A stretch of 64,000 bases of DNA from Hyphomicrobium sp. (GCA_019748215.1 JAIEPV010000034.1:1-64000), one strand, 5' to 3'; counted from the first letter of the stretch, positions 1 to 10,416 are shown. Made by a program: numbers and translations. The notes: generated by a model from the sequence alone, not told the origin.

Positions 1-576
1 GAAGTGTCGGACGTTGCAACCGCCGTGTTCGACGGCGCAGATGCCATCATGCTGTCGGCTGAGAGCGCAGTTGGACAATATCCGACCGAAGCCATCCAAA
101 TGATGGACAAGATCGCGATCGAGGTTGAATCAGACCCAGTCTATGAAGCCATTTTGTACGCCACTAAGACAATGCCGCAGCCGACCGGCGCTGACGCGAT
201 CGCAGCGGCCGCCTCGGCCATTGCTGACACGGTGAAGCTCGGCGCGATCGTTTGCTACACGGCAACGGGGTCAACAGTGCTGCGCGTCACGCGCGAACGG
301 CCGGGCATTCCGGTCATCGGACTGACGCCGGTGGAATCGACGGCAAGGCGTCTGGCGCTGGTGTGGGGCGTGCAGTCGATCCTCACCGGCGACCCCGAAA
401 ATCTGTCGCACATGGTCCGCAAGGCATGTCGCATCGCCTTCGAAGAGGGCTTAGTAAAGCCGCGCGATGGACTGCTGATCACCGCTGGTATCCCGCTCGG
501 CTCGCCCGGCGCCACCAACATGATCCGCATCGCGTTCGTCGATGAGAGTGGCGCGCCAATCGCGGAAGACGTTTGA
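1..576 (+). CDS. pyk: Pyruvate kinase, C-terminal part (5' truncated by window edge)
   Basis: Frame open from base 1; protein contains DVATAVFDGADAIMLSAESAVGQYPTEAI...M, the conserved pyruvate kinase active-site region, and a PK C-terminal domain. Confidence 0.95.
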   Translation, partial: EVSDVATAVFDGADAIMLSAESAVGQYPTEAIQMMDKIAIEVESDPVYEAILYATKTMPQPTGADAIAAAASAIADTVKLGAIVCYTATGSTVLRVTRERPGIPVIGLTPVESTARRLALVWGVQSILTGDPENLSHMVRKACRIAFEEGLVKPRDGLLITAGIPLGSPGATNMIRIAFVDESGAPIAEDV

Positions 577-685
577 GACTTCACTGGTGCAGCAATCACA
601 CCCCACCGTCGTTGCTTGGGAACATTACCGAGCCTAACGCGTTCTCTGTCGACACACACCAACTCAGACAACGAGATCCCAACCC

Positions 686-1045
686 ATGAGACTTCGCGCT
701 ATTTTCGTAGCGGGCTGTATGCTGAGCGCATTCGCCAGCGTACCTGTTTCCGCTGCTCCGCAAGCGACACAGATGACGATCATTCAACCCGACACCGGAG
801 TTGCATTAGCGCAAATTCGGGACAAGAGCCGTGGCATTCGGCTCGACAGCGGTAATCCGTATCCAAACCGCTACCGCGGCAATCGAGGATATCGCGGCGA
901 TCGTGGCTTCCGCAGTGATCGTGGGTTTCGCCGCGATCGCGGCTATCGCAGCGGTCCACGTGGCTGGAATCGGTATTCGTCACGGCCGTATAATTATCGC
1001 TCACGCGGTTGCATCATCATCGGGCCGGTTTGGTACTGTCCGTGA
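686..1045 (+). CDS. Small secreted Arg/Gly/Tyr-rich repeat protein
   Basis: ORF with signal peptide MRLRAIFVAGCMLSAFASVPVSAA, then RGNRGYRGDRGFRSDRGFRRDRGYR repeats; hairpin terminator downstream. Confidence 0.6.
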   Translation: MRLRAIFVAGCMLSAFASVPVSAAPQATQMTIIQPDTGVALAQIRDKSRGIRLDSGNPYPNRYRGNRGYRGDRGFRSDRGFRRDRGYRSGPRGWNRYSSRPYNYRSRGCIIIGPVWYCP

Positions 1046-1089
1046 GTGAGGCGCTGATCGCAGGTAGCCAATCTTAGCAGTCAAAGTAA

Positions 1090-1119
1090 CGGGTGCGCAT
1101 TGTAGAGCGCACCCGTTTC
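1090..1119 (+). terminator. Rho-independent-like terminator
   Basis: GGGTGCGC-ATTGTAGA-GCGCACCC followed by GTTTCG, about 45 nt after the 686-1045 stop. Confidence 0.5.
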
Positions 1120-1136
1120 GTATTGTGCATGCCATT

Positions 1137-1817
1137 TTAAATGCCGCGATCGCCCACTGCTTTGCGAAGCTCTGTAGCGGCTTCCTCCGCGCCTTCGATA
1201 TTGGGATGCACGATGAGCAGCTGCTCGTAAGCTTTGAGCGCGGCTTTTTTCTCACCACTGAGATCGAGAATTTTCGCCATGCCGTCGAGCGCGCGGAAAT
1301 GATTTGGTTCCAGAGCCAGCGCCCGGCGCAAATCGCCTAGAGCCGCCTGATAATTTTCCATCCGGTAATGGATATAGGCCCGATGGCTCCAAGCCTCGGC
1401 ATAGTCGGGAGCGAGGTCGACGGCAGCATCGAGAAATGTCAGCGCTTTGTCCTGCTGCATTTTCGATGAAAAATCCTCGCCACGATCGATCAAAAGATTG
1501 ACCGTGTCGCCGCCGAAGATGCGCCACAGTTTCTCGATCGCCGCGCCGATTTCGCCGCCGCGCCGCTTATCTCCCTCGGTCGCGAGATGCGCGTAAAGGG
1601 TTTCAAGAGTCTTTGACGCCTCTTCGGGCGACTTCGGCCAAGGCTGACCCATCATCCCAGGATCGCCTTTGATCGGCTTTGCGCCGGGCGGTGCGGCAGC
1701 TTGGGGCGACGACTGACCAGCCGGCGGCGACTGAGCAGCAGCAATCGAGACGCTCGCTGAAAAGGCGAAGGCGAAGGCCGCAGCAGCAATCGAAGAATTT
1801 CGGATAAAAATGTTCAT
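1137..1817 (-). CDS. Tetratricopeptide repeat protein, secreted
   Basis: N-terminal signal-like segment; TPR pattern ALTFLDAAVDLAPDYAEAWSHRAYIHYRMENYQAALGDLRRALALEPNHFRAL. Confidence 0.75.
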   Translation of the reverse strand: MNIFIRNSSIAAAAFAFAFSASVSIAAAQSPPAGQSSPQAAAPPGAKPIKGDPGMMGQPWPKSPEEASKTLETLYAHLATEGDKRRGGEIGAAIEKLWRIFGGDTVNLLIDRGEDFSSKMQQDKALTFLDAAVDLAPDYAEAWSHRAYIHYRMENYQAALGDLRRALALEPNHFRALDGMAKILDLSGEKKAALKAYEQLLIVHPNIEGAEEAATELRKAVGDRGI

Positions 1818-1910
1818 GCCCCGACGCTATGTCAGCGCTGGACGCTCGTCAAAATCAAAGTTGTGAAATCGCGGTAAGGAATCACCGCTGGCGCGCAGCG
1901 AAGTGAACGC

Positions 1911-2036
1911 TTAGCCCTGGCGTGCCTTGAACCGGCGGTGCGTCTTGTTGATGACGTACACGCGGCCTTTGCGACGGACCACGCGGTTGTCGCGATGGCG
2001 CGAGCGCAAGGACTTTAGAGAATTTCTGACTTTCAT
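1911..2036 (-). CDS. rpmJ: 50S ribosomal protein L36 (bL36, cysteine-free form)
   Basis: [41 protein letters not shown], internal Met of the longer ORF 1911-2294. Confidence 0.95.
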   Translation of the reverse strand: MKVRNSLKSLRSRHRDNRVVRRKGRVYVINKTHRRFKARQG

Positions 2037-2250
2037 AACGACACCGGTTGAACACGGGACAATGCGCTGGTCATCAAGAGGAGATGTTGAGCGGACCCCG
2101 AGAAGAAGGAAGTGGCGTCGATACCGGACTGGTCGAGAAAAGACAAGCTCAAAACAAATCGACGATGCAACCGCTGGAAAAGGAACAAAAAATGAACGAA
2201 TAGTCGCGAAGCTAGCGCGATCCGCGCACTCTCTGTGCGCGGAACTCGCG

Positions 2251-2913
2251 TCATTCGGCAAGCCAAGCATATCCCTGCTTGCGGCAGGCCGCATCGATCA
2301 TCGTTTGACGTCGACGCAGTAGGTGCTTGACGCGACGCTTGGCGAACCTCCGCACCAGTGACGCGAAGAAATTTCGCGGCAAGTGGCGCGGAGCACGGAC
2401 GGCTTCGCGCGCCTTTTCCCATCGCGAACTCAAGTAGGATTTATCAGCCGTCACCTCGTCGGGGTGCGGAAATTCCGCCCAGTGCGCGTCCGAACCAATT
2501 TCAACCGTGACGTTTTCCGGATGGACCACATCGTCCAGTCCGCAACTTGTGAGATCGAGTTCTGCGAAACCGCGGCACCACCAGGCGACAGATGCATCGT
2601 GGGTCTGCCCGCTCGGCCAGTACAGACGGACGGTCTGCCCCGGCACAAGCAACTTGTCGATGCGCAACCCGACTGTTGCACTCGAACTGTTGACGACTTC
2701 AACCTGCGAAAATTTGACCCCATCAAACAATAGGAGTTGCACAAGTCCTTGAACGGGCTTCTCGGGCAAAGCTTTGCAAAATTTAAAAATAGCTCCGGCA
2801 CCGGCTACTAACGGCAGTCTTGCTGCTCTCGCCAAGTTGGCCTCCTCATGCGACTGGGCGATCGCGCGCAGAGGTGACATTTCCAAAAAGTCACCACACG
2901 CATTCAAGCCCAA
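2251..2913 (-). CDS. Hypothetical protein, possible degenerate PilZ-like domain
   Basis: 220 aa [31 protein letters not shown]...[14 protein letters not shown] resembles the PilZ beta-barrel pattern. Confidence 0.45.
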   Translation of the reverse strand: MGLNACGDFLEMSPLRAIAQSHEEANLARAARLPLVAGAGAIFKFCKALPEKPVQGLVQLLLFDGVKFSQVEVVNSSSATVGLRIDKLLVPGQTVRLYWPSGQTHDASVAWWCRGFAELDLTSCGLDDVVHPENVTVEIGSDAHWAEFPHPDEVTADKSYLSSRWEKAREAVRAPRHLPRNFFASLVRRFAKRRVKHLLRRRQTMIDAACRKQGYAWLAE

Positions 2914-3139
2914 GCAGGACGACTTTCGTCGATCCTATCTGGTTCAGTCTTGGATGACCCGACTGTGCATGATGCTTGGGAAACTCCCACGGAACGACGT
3001 GAGATGCAGCTACATTGCCTGCTTCGCTAGATGAAATGATCGCAACGAAATCCCGCAGAGGTTATTTTAAATGCCTAGCACAGGACTGGCTAACCAATGA
3101 TTACGAGGTGGGACGAAGGTACTAACCGCCGATAGCGGC

Positions 3140-3988
3140 GTGACAGCATTCAGCGCCAACTCGCACCTTCAGCCTGCCGCAAGGCACATCGGCTTAGCTC
3201 GTCGTATGATCGACAAAAACTATGCTGATGCCATCAAATCATTCGAGGGTTTCACCGCCCGCAGCGTATGGGACTACGCGCAAGCCTCGAATGGCTACGG
3301 CACGAAGGCGAAGTATCTCGGCGAGGTCATCGACCAAGCAGAGGCTGAAAAACGCTTCAAATCAGAAATCGCTGGGGCCCAGGCCCTCGTCGAACAATTC
3401 GCGCCTCATCTCGACGATGGATCGAAAGCGGCTTTGACGTCGCTAACATACAACGCCGGCACCGCTTGGATGAAGAGCGGATTGGGGCAAGCTGTCGGCG
3501 CCGGAGATCTCGACAGCGCTCAAAAAATATTCCTGACGTACAACAAGGCGGGCGGCGAGGTGCTGCCGGGGTTGGTCAAGCGACGCCTTGCAGAAGTCAC
3601 GTGGTTTGGCCAAAGCAGCGGCTCCTTATCTGCCTGCGGGCTTGTCGATCACGTCTCCGTAGCAGCAGCAGCCCATGCTTCGCCAGCATTATTGCAGGCA
3701 AACAATGTATCGCCATCACGTCATCACGCGGATGCCGCGACCGCTTTTGCGGGCGAACAGGCGGGCGGCGGTGAACTGATGACGGCCGTCCAATCCTCCC
3801 GATTGGAGTCGGCAGACGCCGCGCAAGATATTCTTGTATCGAGCGCTACCGCCTCTTGCCAAGCGGGACGATCGACAGCGACCGTTCTGACGCTGCTTGA
3901 CCTTCTCACGTCATTTGCACTTGATCCGCGGACCAATGAGCGTCGATCCGAAGAAAGCCACTCCGACCGGCGCGGCGCGTCGGCCTGA
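3140..3988 (+). CDS. Phage-type lysozyme (glycoside hydrolase family 24-like) with Ala-rich C-terminal extension
   Basis: IKSFEGFTARSVWDYAQASNGYGTKAKYLG: E...D...T arrangement of T4-lysozyme-type enzymes; downstream ALTSLTYNAGT and LPGLVKRRLAEVTWFGQ. Confidence 0.75.
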   Translation: MTAFSANSHLQPAARHIGLARRMIDKNYADAIKSFEGFTARSVWDYAQASNGYGTKAKYLGEVIDQAEAEKRFKSEIAGAQALVEQFAPHLDDGSKAALTSLTYNAGTAWMKSGLGQAVGAGDLDSAQKIFLTYNKAGGEVLPGLVKRRLAEVTWFGQSSGSLSACGLVDHVSVAAAAHASPALLQANNVSPSRHHADAATAFAGEQAGGGELMTAVQSSRLESADAAQDILVSSATASCQAGRSTATVLTLLDLLTSFALDPRTNERRSEESHSDRRGASA

Positions 3989-4088
3989 GGCTGCGATGAG
4001 ATCAAGCGCGCCGTCGCATAGTGCTGACACGCGCCCATCCAGTGCCGATACCTTAACGATTTTTCGGCGACGTCGATGTTCGGCAATT

Positions 4089-4646
4089 TCACCCGCCGAC
4101 GAACTCGCGGGCGGCATCGATCGATGTAAAGAGTCGACGGCCGAGCAGCGTATCTAACTCAACCGAGCCATCTGGATACGTCACGTATTCGCGACCCGCT
4201 ATGAATGCCCTTGGTAAATCCGTCGGCGTACCGATAACGGCCACTGGCGACGGGACCATGACCGGCGATCGGGCTGGCGCATGGGCAAGCCGACGCCGGG
4301 CACCGGTCTGAGCTTTTGCGACCGATGAGCGATTTCGCTGAAGCAGTCGGTACATTTTAAAAGAGATGCCGCCGAGAATTCCGATTTGACCAATGCTGAG
4401 AGCCATTAGGCCATGGCTCCAGGTGACTGGCGCTTCAGCCGACAAGGCGTCATAGCCCGCGACGAAGGTGACGGCGGACATCAGGCTCAATCCTGTGAAG
4501 GCTGCAATGGCCGCCCACCTTTCCTGATCAGAATGCGGCGCTATCGCCTCCACCTCGAACTGCGAATTTTGCACCATCGACACAGCCTCCATTTCGCGCG
4601 CAAGCTCTCTGGCGATCAACATGCTTTGGAACTCATTTGCCTGCAT
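4089..4646 (-). CDS. Hypothetical membrane protein at the flagellar locus
   Basis: Two hydrophobic segments (WAAIAAFTGLSLMSAVTFVAGY; HGLMALSIGQIGILGGISFKMY); gene order continues the minus-strand operon. Confidence 0.5.
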   Translation of the reverse strand: MQANEFQSMLIARELAREMEAVSMVQNSQFEVEAIAPHSDQERWAAIAAFTGLSLMSAVTFVAGYDALSAEAPVTWSHGLMALSIGQIGILGGISFKMYRLLQRNRSSVAKAQTGARRRLAHAPARSPVMVPSPVAVIGTPTDLPRAFIAGREYVTYPDGSVELDTLLGRRLFTSIDAAREFVGG

Positions 4647-5103
4647 TGCTATTTATCTTCATCATATCGTCCATGGTTATGAAGACCCAACTTTCGATCA
4701 GGACGTCGTGCAGTATTTTACTACCGACGCGCTCGTTGACACGCTGCACCAATCCTTCGGTCAACTGTTTAAGGTCATGCTTTGGGACGCGCCGCAGGTC
4801 TTTGGCCGACTCGTTGTAGATCGCCTTGAAAGCTTCATCAGCGAGAAATGCGGCGGGGTTGATCGTAGCTTTCTTCATTGCGGCGGCATCAGCCGTATAT
4901 TCGAATTTCGCAATGATGTAGCCGTCGACGCGGTCTTCACGCGTCATGGGTACGCTGATCATGCGCGAGCGAAACGACTGAAGTTTTGCCTCGTGTTCTC
5001 CCTCGGGACCAGCCGCCTTCGCCGTCCGATAGGCCATGACGCCATACGACGAACCCAATGTGACGAGACACACCCAGAACGCGAGAACGATGTGCTTGAT
5101 CAC
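4633..5103 (-). CDS. Hypothetical inner-membrane anchored protein at the flagellar locus (FliL-like topology)
   Basis: Single N-terminal TM followed by periplasmic-type domain; start overlaps the preceding stop (5100-5103), typical of operon coupling. Confidence 0.5.
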   Translation of the reverse strand: MIKHIVLAFWVCLVTLGSSYGVMAYRTAKAAGPEGEHEAKLQSFRSRMISVPMTREDRVDGYIIAKFEYTADAAAMKKATINPAAFLADEAFKAIYNESAKDLRRVPKHDLKQLTEGLVQRVNERVGSKILHDVLIESWVFITMDDMMKINSNAGK

Positions 5104-5585
5104 CGCCGCGCTCCAGCCGAACGCGCCAAAGGAGAATATGTACCGTCTGAATCGGCGTTCTGAATCGCTTCCGAAACGAGAGTCGACACCTCGGTGACGG
5201 CTAGCAGATGCCGGCGGATGAGGGTCAAATTCCGGTCGAGCTTTGCGCGCAGCACCGCTAGACGGAGACGAAGCGAGTCATCAGCTTGGCCCTCGGCGAT
5301 GGAGCGCAGGACGCTGTTCAACTCCATCAAGCCATGGCTCTTTTGATTATTGAGCGCGGACAGATCGACATCAATTGCCGAGTTTAATGCTTTTGTCTCT
5401 TCGTCGAGGCAATCCTTCAACCGATCGATGACGGCGTGGGCGCGCGATAACGCCGAGGCGCGATCTGGCATTCCTCGCTTCGTATCAAGTGCGCCTGGGG
5501 TTCGGCGCTGAGGCAGTGCAGCGACCGTGCCATGCGCCCCCTGCCGCTGGCCGGAATTATGATCGAACATAGTCGTTGTGGTCAT
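5100..5585 (-). CDS. FlgN-like flagellar export chaperone candidate
   Basis: Helical protein RAHAVIDRLKDCLDEETKALNSAIDVDLSALNNQKSHGLMELNSVLRSIAE, typical of alphaproteobacterial FlgN-like proteins; position next to flgJ. Confidence 0.55.
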   Translation of the reverse strand: MTTTTMFDHNSGQRQGAHGTVAALPQRRTPGALDTKRGMPDRASALSRAHAVIDRLKDCLDEETKALNSAIDVDLSALNNQKSHGLMELNSVLRSIAEGQADDSLRLRLAVLRAKLDRNLTLIRRHLLAVTEVSTLVSEAIQNADSDGTYSPLARSAGARR

Positions 5586-5941
5586 TTAGCGAGATCCTCC
5601 AGCGCTGGTGTCATAGATCGATCTATGGCTGCGGCCACTCCGAGCACGTTGCGGCCGGCGAACGTGTTGGCGAGGTTCTCTGCAAGCATCGAGCGCCAGA
5701 AGCCACCCGCCTTGCCACCGCCGTAGATGCTATTCGTATCCTCGGGAAGCATCTCTTCGAAGGCCTGGCGCAAAAACATCGATTCGAATTGCGTGCCGAG
5801 CGATTGGGCGTCCAATTTCTGCGCTCTGGATGCAAAGCGATTGCCGGTCGTATGGGCGGATAGCACCTGCTCAATTCCGGAACGCGGCTCAATTGTCGGT
5901 CGATCAATCATTGTCATCTCGCCATTGGCGCCGCGTTGCAA
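5582..5941 (-). CDS. flgJ: Rod-binding protein FlgJ N-terminal type (CheL)
   Basis: LGTQFESMFLRQAFEEMLPEDTNSIYGGGKAGGFWRSMLAENLANTFA matches the rod-binding domain; no muramidase domain. Confidence 0.8.
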   Translation of the reverse strand: MQRGANGEMTMIDRPTIEPRSGIEQVLSAHTTGNRFASRAQKLDAQSLGTQFESMFLRQAFEEMLPEDTNSIYGGGKAGGFWRSMLAENLANTFAGRNVLGVAAAIDRSMTPALEDLAK

Positions 5942-5957
5942 TTCTCAACACGAAAGA

Positions 5958-6371
5958 CTATGCGCGCGGTGACTTACTCCGACCTTGCGTCTTATAGGCC
6001 GTCGCTGCATCGAGAAGCGACGTAAGCTCTTTTTGTTGATCTCTGCGGTCTTTTTCCTGGGCGGTAGATGCTAGAAAGTCTTCGGCGCGGCGGGCGCGAA
6101 CGACAGCGTCCCGGACCTCGAGGCGCAGGTTCTCGCGCTCAACTTCTACCGTGCCAATGCTTTTGCAAAGATTGCGCAATCGCGTCGCCAGGATATCAAT
6201 GAACAGCCCAGCTAGTTTCGACTCGTCACCGAAGCTGACGGTGATCTGGCGTTCAGCGAGCCTCAGCTCATCTAATTTTTGATCAATCGTGGCGAGCCGC
6301 GCGCGCTCCTGCTGCTCCTTATCCTTAAGCAACCGGCTGAGCGCCTTTGCCGACTTCAGAGTTCTAGCCAT
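5958..6371 (-). CDS. FliJ-like coiled-coil flagellar protein candidate
   Basis: 137 aa, highly helical and charged, KSAKALSRLLKDKEQQERARLATIDQKLDELRLAERQ; between flgJ and fliR. Confidence 0.5.
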   Translation of the reverse strand: MARTLKSAKALSRLLKDKEQQERARLATIDQKLDELRLAERQITVSFGDESKLAGLFIDILATRLRNLCKSIGTVEVERENLRLEVRDAVVRARRAEDFLASTAQEKDRRDQQKELTSLLDAATAYKTQGRSKSPRA

Positions 6372-7128
6372 TCAATCCAAGTGCCCTGATGGATATTTCG
6401 AGAACTTCGGAAAACTCCGAAAGCATAGGGACGATCAGAAGATAGAGCAGGGCCAAGCCACCAAAAATGACGAATGGTGCCGAGATAAAGTACGCTGGCA
6501 CCTGTGGCACCATCTTGTTCAGAACCCCGAAAAGGACGTTGATTGCCAGCGAATAAACAAGCAGTGGCGCGCAAATCTGTAGCGCAATTCGGAACGCTGA
6601 ATCCAGCGTCATTAGTAACGTCTTTAACGAAGCTTCAGCGTCGACAAGCGTGCCAAGCGGAACGCTCGCATAGGAATTCTGTAGAAGGTAGATGACCTTC
6701 AGATGCTGATCGAGAATGAAGAACAGCGCCATTGCCGGCAAAGTCATGATTGCACCGATCGGCGAGGCCGCATCATGGCCTTCTATCGACATGCTGAAGA
6801 CCGAGCCGTAACCGATGAAATTTCCGACTGCGAGGGCTGCGAAGTCCAGCGCCAGAAAAAACAGGCGAATGAGAAAGCCAATCAGCAGTCCCATGGCAGT
6901 CTCGGTCATGATGACGGCAAAAGGATTGGCGGCGGCCGCAGTTAACGTCTGGCGCAGATCGTCGGTGAACAGCGGCGTGAGGGCGATGGCCAAAGCGAGC
7001 GCTAAAAGCAGGCGGGCGTTTTGCGGTATGCGCCCGCCGCCAATGCCCGGAAGCAACATGATGCAGGCGCCGATGCGGCAGAACACAAGGAATGCGAGAA
7101 GAATTTGGTCGGGCGTGACGAGGGTCAC
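6364..7128 (-). CDS. fliR: Flagellar export protein FliR
   Basis: Multi-TM protein, [38 protein letters not shown]. Confidence 0.93.
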   Translation of the reverse strand: MTLVTPDQILLAFLVFCRIGACIMLLPGIGGGRIPQNARLLLALALAIALTPLFTDDLRQTLTAAAANPFAVIMTETAMGLLIGFLIRLFFLALDFAALAVGNFIGYGSVFSMSIEGHDAASPIGAIMTLPAMALFFILDQHLKVIYLLQNSYASVPLGTLVDAEASLKTLLMTLDSAFRIALQICAPLLVYSLAINVLFGVLNKMVPQVPAYFISAPFVIFGGLALLYLLIVPMLSEFSEVLEISIRALGLNG

Positions 7129-9224
7129 GACAACGTTCCGACGGCCTGCACCTGCGTGCCGCGGCTGATTTCCAAATGCGATAGAATCGGCAGCGTCGGA
7201 AACAACCGTTCGGTGACCATGCGGACATAGGGGCGGGTATCCGCAGCAGCAACGATTACGAACTGATGACCTTCATCCATCAACGGCTTCACGACGGAGG
7301 TAACATCGTTGCCGAATTGCTCGATTAAGCGCGGATCTATATCGAATTCGTATATCTCCCCCTTGGCATCGCGCTTCAACGCCTGATGGAAAGCGACCTC
7401 CCATCGATTGCCGAGCCGGACAATGCGCAGCACGCCGTTGTCGGTGAGATCGCCGCAGATTTGTGGCGCAAGCCGCATGCGCACGTGCTCGGCAATCTGC
7501 TCTGCCTTGCGGCTGAACGGGGCAATTTCGGCAACGGCCTCGAGAATTAGATGCAAATTTCGGATCGATATGCGCTCAGCGAGCAAGACTTTCAATACGC
7601 CTTGCAGACCGGAGTAGGAGATCTGGCTGGGACAAATTTCATCGAGAAGACGGCGATATTCGGGATCCAGCCGATCAAGCAATAGGCGAAGATCGCGATA
7701 TGACAATAACTGGGCGAGGCTGTTGCGGATGATTTCAGCCAAGTGTGTGAGAAGGACAGAAGTATTGTCGATCGGCACAAAGCCATCGCGCCTCAAGGTC
7801 GTTGCAAAGATATCCGGCACCCAGACGGCCTTCATGCCAAATGACGGCTCGCGCGTCTCATCGCAGGGAGCGTTCGGCAGCGGACCGTCGCCAACCACAA
7901 CCAGCACATCGCCGAGGCGCAAATCGGCAGCGGCGACAACGGTTCCGTGAATTTTGATCTGATAAGCCTTGGTCGGGATCGCGAGATCTTCGGTCAGCTT
8001 GATATCGGGAACGACGAAGCCATACTGCTTTGCAAACTTGCGACGCATTTTGGCGACGCGAGAGCCAAGCTCGCCGTTCGACTTCATCAGAATACTGGAA
8101 ATCTGCTTACCAAAGCACAGTTCAATTTCCGTCGTCTTGAGCTGCTCCTTGATCGATTGCTTGGATTGTTCCTCGGGGCTGAGCGCCTCGCCAGACGACT
8201 GCTGCAGCGCGACCAGTCGCTCGGCTTCAGCGTTCTGGCGTGGAATAGCAAGGCCGACAAAGGCAAGACCGCCAGCGATCACAGCGAACGGTGTGAACGG
8301 CAGCCCCGGCGCCAGCGCGAGAATTCCCATGACAGAGGCGGCAAGAAGCAATGCTCTCGGATAGTAGCTAAACTGACTGATGATCACCTTTTCAGCAGAT
8401 CCGCGCGTGCCGCCCTTGGAAACGAGCAAGCCGGCGGCGAGGGCGACAATCAGGGCCGGGATCTGCGTCACGATGCCGTCGCCAACGGACAGCTTGGTGT
8501 AAATATCGACGGCTTGACCCAATTCCAAACCATGGCGCGTGACGCCAATAATGATACCGCCGAAGACATTAATGGCGGTAATGATGAGTCCTGCGATTGC
8601 ATCGCCGCGGACAAATTTCGAAGCACCGTCCATAGCGCCGAAGAACTGGCTCTCTTCCTCTAAATCGCGACGACGGCGACGCGCTTCGCGCTCGTCGATC
8701 ACGCCGGCGGAAAGGTCGGCATCGACGGCCATCTGCTTGCCCGGCATCGAATCGAGCGTGAAGCGGGCGCCGACTTCTGCGATGCGAGTCGCACCCTTCG
8801 TGATGACCATGAAGTTGACAGTGAGCAGTATAAAAAACACGATGACGCCGATTACAAAATCACCGCCCATAACAAATTCGGAAAATCCGGCGATAACGTT
8901 GCCAGCCGCGTGAGGACCATCCGCCCCATGCGATAGGATAAGGCGGGTCGTCGCTACGTTCAAAGCCAAGCGCAGCAATGTCGCGATGAGCAAAATCGTC
9001 GGAAACGATGAGAATTCAAGCGGTTTGTTGATCCACAACGCCACCATCAGGATGAGCACCGAAAACGCGATCGAAATCGCCAGCCCGATATCGATGAATA
9101 TTGCCGGAAGCGGTAGAAACAAGACGGCGAGAATAAATATAACAGCTATAGCAAGACTTATATCTTGGCGGATCGCCGCTGGCTCGATCGCAGCGTCGGT
9201 TACTTTCGGAGCGGCCATCCACAA
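7125..9224 (-). CDS. flhA: Flagellar export gate protein FlhA
   Basis: [61 protein letters not shown] and FHIPEP-type sequence. Confidence 0.97.
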   Translation of the reverse strand: MWMAAPKVTDAAIEPAAIRQDISLAIAVIFILAVLFLPLPAIFIDIGLAISIAFSVLILMVALWINKPLEFSSFPTILLIATLLRLALNVATTRLILSHGADGPHAAGNVIAGFSEFVMGGDFVIGVIVFFILLTVNFMVITKGATRIAEVGARFTLDSMPGKQMAVDADLSAGVIDEREARRRRRDLEEESQFFGAMDGASKFVRGDAIAGLIITAINVFGGIIIGVTRHGLELGQAVDIYTKLSVGDGIVTQIPALIVALAAGLLVSKGGTRGSAEKVIISQFSYYPRALLLAASVMGILALAPGLPFTPFAVIAGGLAFVGLAIPRQNAEAERLVALQQSSGEALSPEEQSKQSIKEQLKTTEIELCFGKQISSILMKSNGELGSRVAKMRRKFAKQYGFVVPDIKLTEDLAIPTKAYQIKIHGTVVAAADLRLGDVLVVVGDGPLPNAPCDETREPSFGMKAVWVPDIFATTLRRDGFVPIDNTSVLLTHLAEIIRNSLAQLLSYRDLRLLLDRLDPEYRRLLDEICPSQISYSGLQGVLKVLLAERISIRNLHLILEAVAEIAPFSRKAEQIAEHVRMRLAPQICGDLTDNGVLRIVRLGNRWEVAFHQALKRDAKGEIYEFDIDPRLIEQFGNDVTSVVKPLMDEGHQFVIVAAADTRPYVRMVTERLFPTLPILSHLEISRGTQVQAVGTLS

Positions 9225-9308
9225 ACCTCACTTGAGAGTTGACCTCAGTGTGCAATGCGAAACTTGCGCGAAGTTCGCTCGCAAGGCTTGGGTCGGCGCT
9301 TTTTGCCG

Positions 9309-9578
9309 TTACTGGATCGGCGTGCCGATCAGCGCGTAGACTTGTTCGGTAAAACCAAACAGCACGTTGCCCACGTAAGACCCAGTCAATGCTGCAACAC
9401 CAAAACCAACCAGCATTTTAGGGATGAACGTCAACGTCATTTCCTGCACCTGCGTCAATGCCTGTAGAACGGCGATAATGACGCCGACCACCATGGCCGA
9501 AATGACAATCGGACCCGATGCAATCATCGTGACCCAGATCGCCTGTTGCAAAAGATCAAGCGCGCTGCCCTGTGTCAT
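9309..9578 (-). CDS. fliQ: Flagellar export protein FliQ
   Basis: 89 aa, two TMs, VISAMVVGVIIAVLQALTQVQEMTLTFIPKM. Confidence 0.95.
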   Translation of the reverse strand: MTQGSALDLLQQAIWVTMIASGPIVISAMVVGVIIAVLQALTQVQEMTLTFIPKMLVGFGVAALTGSYVGNVLFGFTEQVYALIGTPIQ

Positions 9579-9991
9579 CAGCTTCCGATCGACACGCCGG
9601 CGCCGATTTCCACGGTTCGACCGTCTCGCAGCGTGGCCGTTGCACCGGCGGAATCGATCTTTACCGACACAACTTGACCGGTCACGGCTCCATCGGCAGA
9701 TGTTATGGAATGCCCAACGATGGCATTGGCCTGTGAAATATTCGAGATAACCAGTAACTGATCGAGCTTTGCGTTCTGCTTCAATGCCTGCTCGACATTC
9801 GAGAACGTCGCAAGCTGCGAAACGTACTCGGTCGAGTCAATCGGGTTGAGAGGATCCTGATTATTCATCTGAGCGAGAAGAAGTTGCAGGAAGGCGTCAT
9901 AGTCGAGCGTCGCGCCTGAAATAGACGCGTTGGCTTTAGTGTCGCTTGCGGTGCCTCCGGCAGACGCAGCTGTCACCGCTAGTGAGTTCAT
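9578..9991 (-). CDS. flgD: Hook cap / hook assembly protein FlgD
   Basis: DYDAFLQLLLAQMNNQDPLNPIDSTEYVSQLATFSNVEQ. Confidence 0.95.
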   Translation of the reverse strand: MNSLAVTAASAGGTASDTKANASISGATLDYDAFLQLLLAQMNNQDPLNPIDSTEYVSQLATFSNVEQALKQNAKLDQLLVISNISQANAIVGHSITSADGAVTGQVVSVKIDSAGATATLRDGRTVEIGAGVSIGS

Positions 9992-10416
9992 GCGACCTCC
10001 TTGGTATCGGCCAACCGTGATGTGCCGGCATTTAAAATTTGGTCTTCAAGCGGGAACAACTGGCGGATTTTCTTCAAGGCGTCCAACGGCCGCCCGTTTT
10101 CGAGCAACTGCGATGCGTCGGACAGTCCAGTCAGCAATTTCTCATCCGAGAGCGTCACCAGCATCGTAGACAGCGATGCATTCGCTAGATCGCGGGCCTG
10201 CATAAACAACGTCGGCTCAATCAGCATCGTCTGCACCATGAAATACAGCTGACGGAGCGGCGTGTAGGTTTCCTCAGGCTTGATCACGTGCTGCTCAAGT
10301 AAAAACGTCACGTCGTTGAGAACCTCAAGCCCCACCTTGCGATCAACGCGAAGCACGGCACCGTTGACAAATATGCGCTCGCCGGCGCGCACGGTGATGC
10401 GTAGACCGCCGCTCAT
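9988..10416 (-). CDS. flbT: Flagellin mRNA translation repressor FlbT
   Basis: RITVRAGERIFVNGAVLRVDRKVGLEVLNDVTFLLEQHVI; located between flaF and flgD. Confidence 0.9.
   Translation of the reverse strand: MSGGLRITVRAGERIFVNGAVLRVDRKVGLEVLNDVTFLLEQHVIKPEETYTPLRQLYFMVQTMLIEPTLFMQARDLANASLSTMLVTLSDEKLLTGLSDASQLLENGRPLDALKKIRQLFPLEDQILNAGTSRLADTKEVA

Noticed and set aside
4621-5163. Plus-strand 180 aa ORF
   Set aside because: Antisense to the coherent minus-strand operon gene 4633-5103; composition (DHARAKRLKFCLVFSLGTSRLRRP) looks non-coding.
7947-8663. Plus-strand 238 aa ORF
   Set aside because: Antisense to flhA, which is unambiguous.
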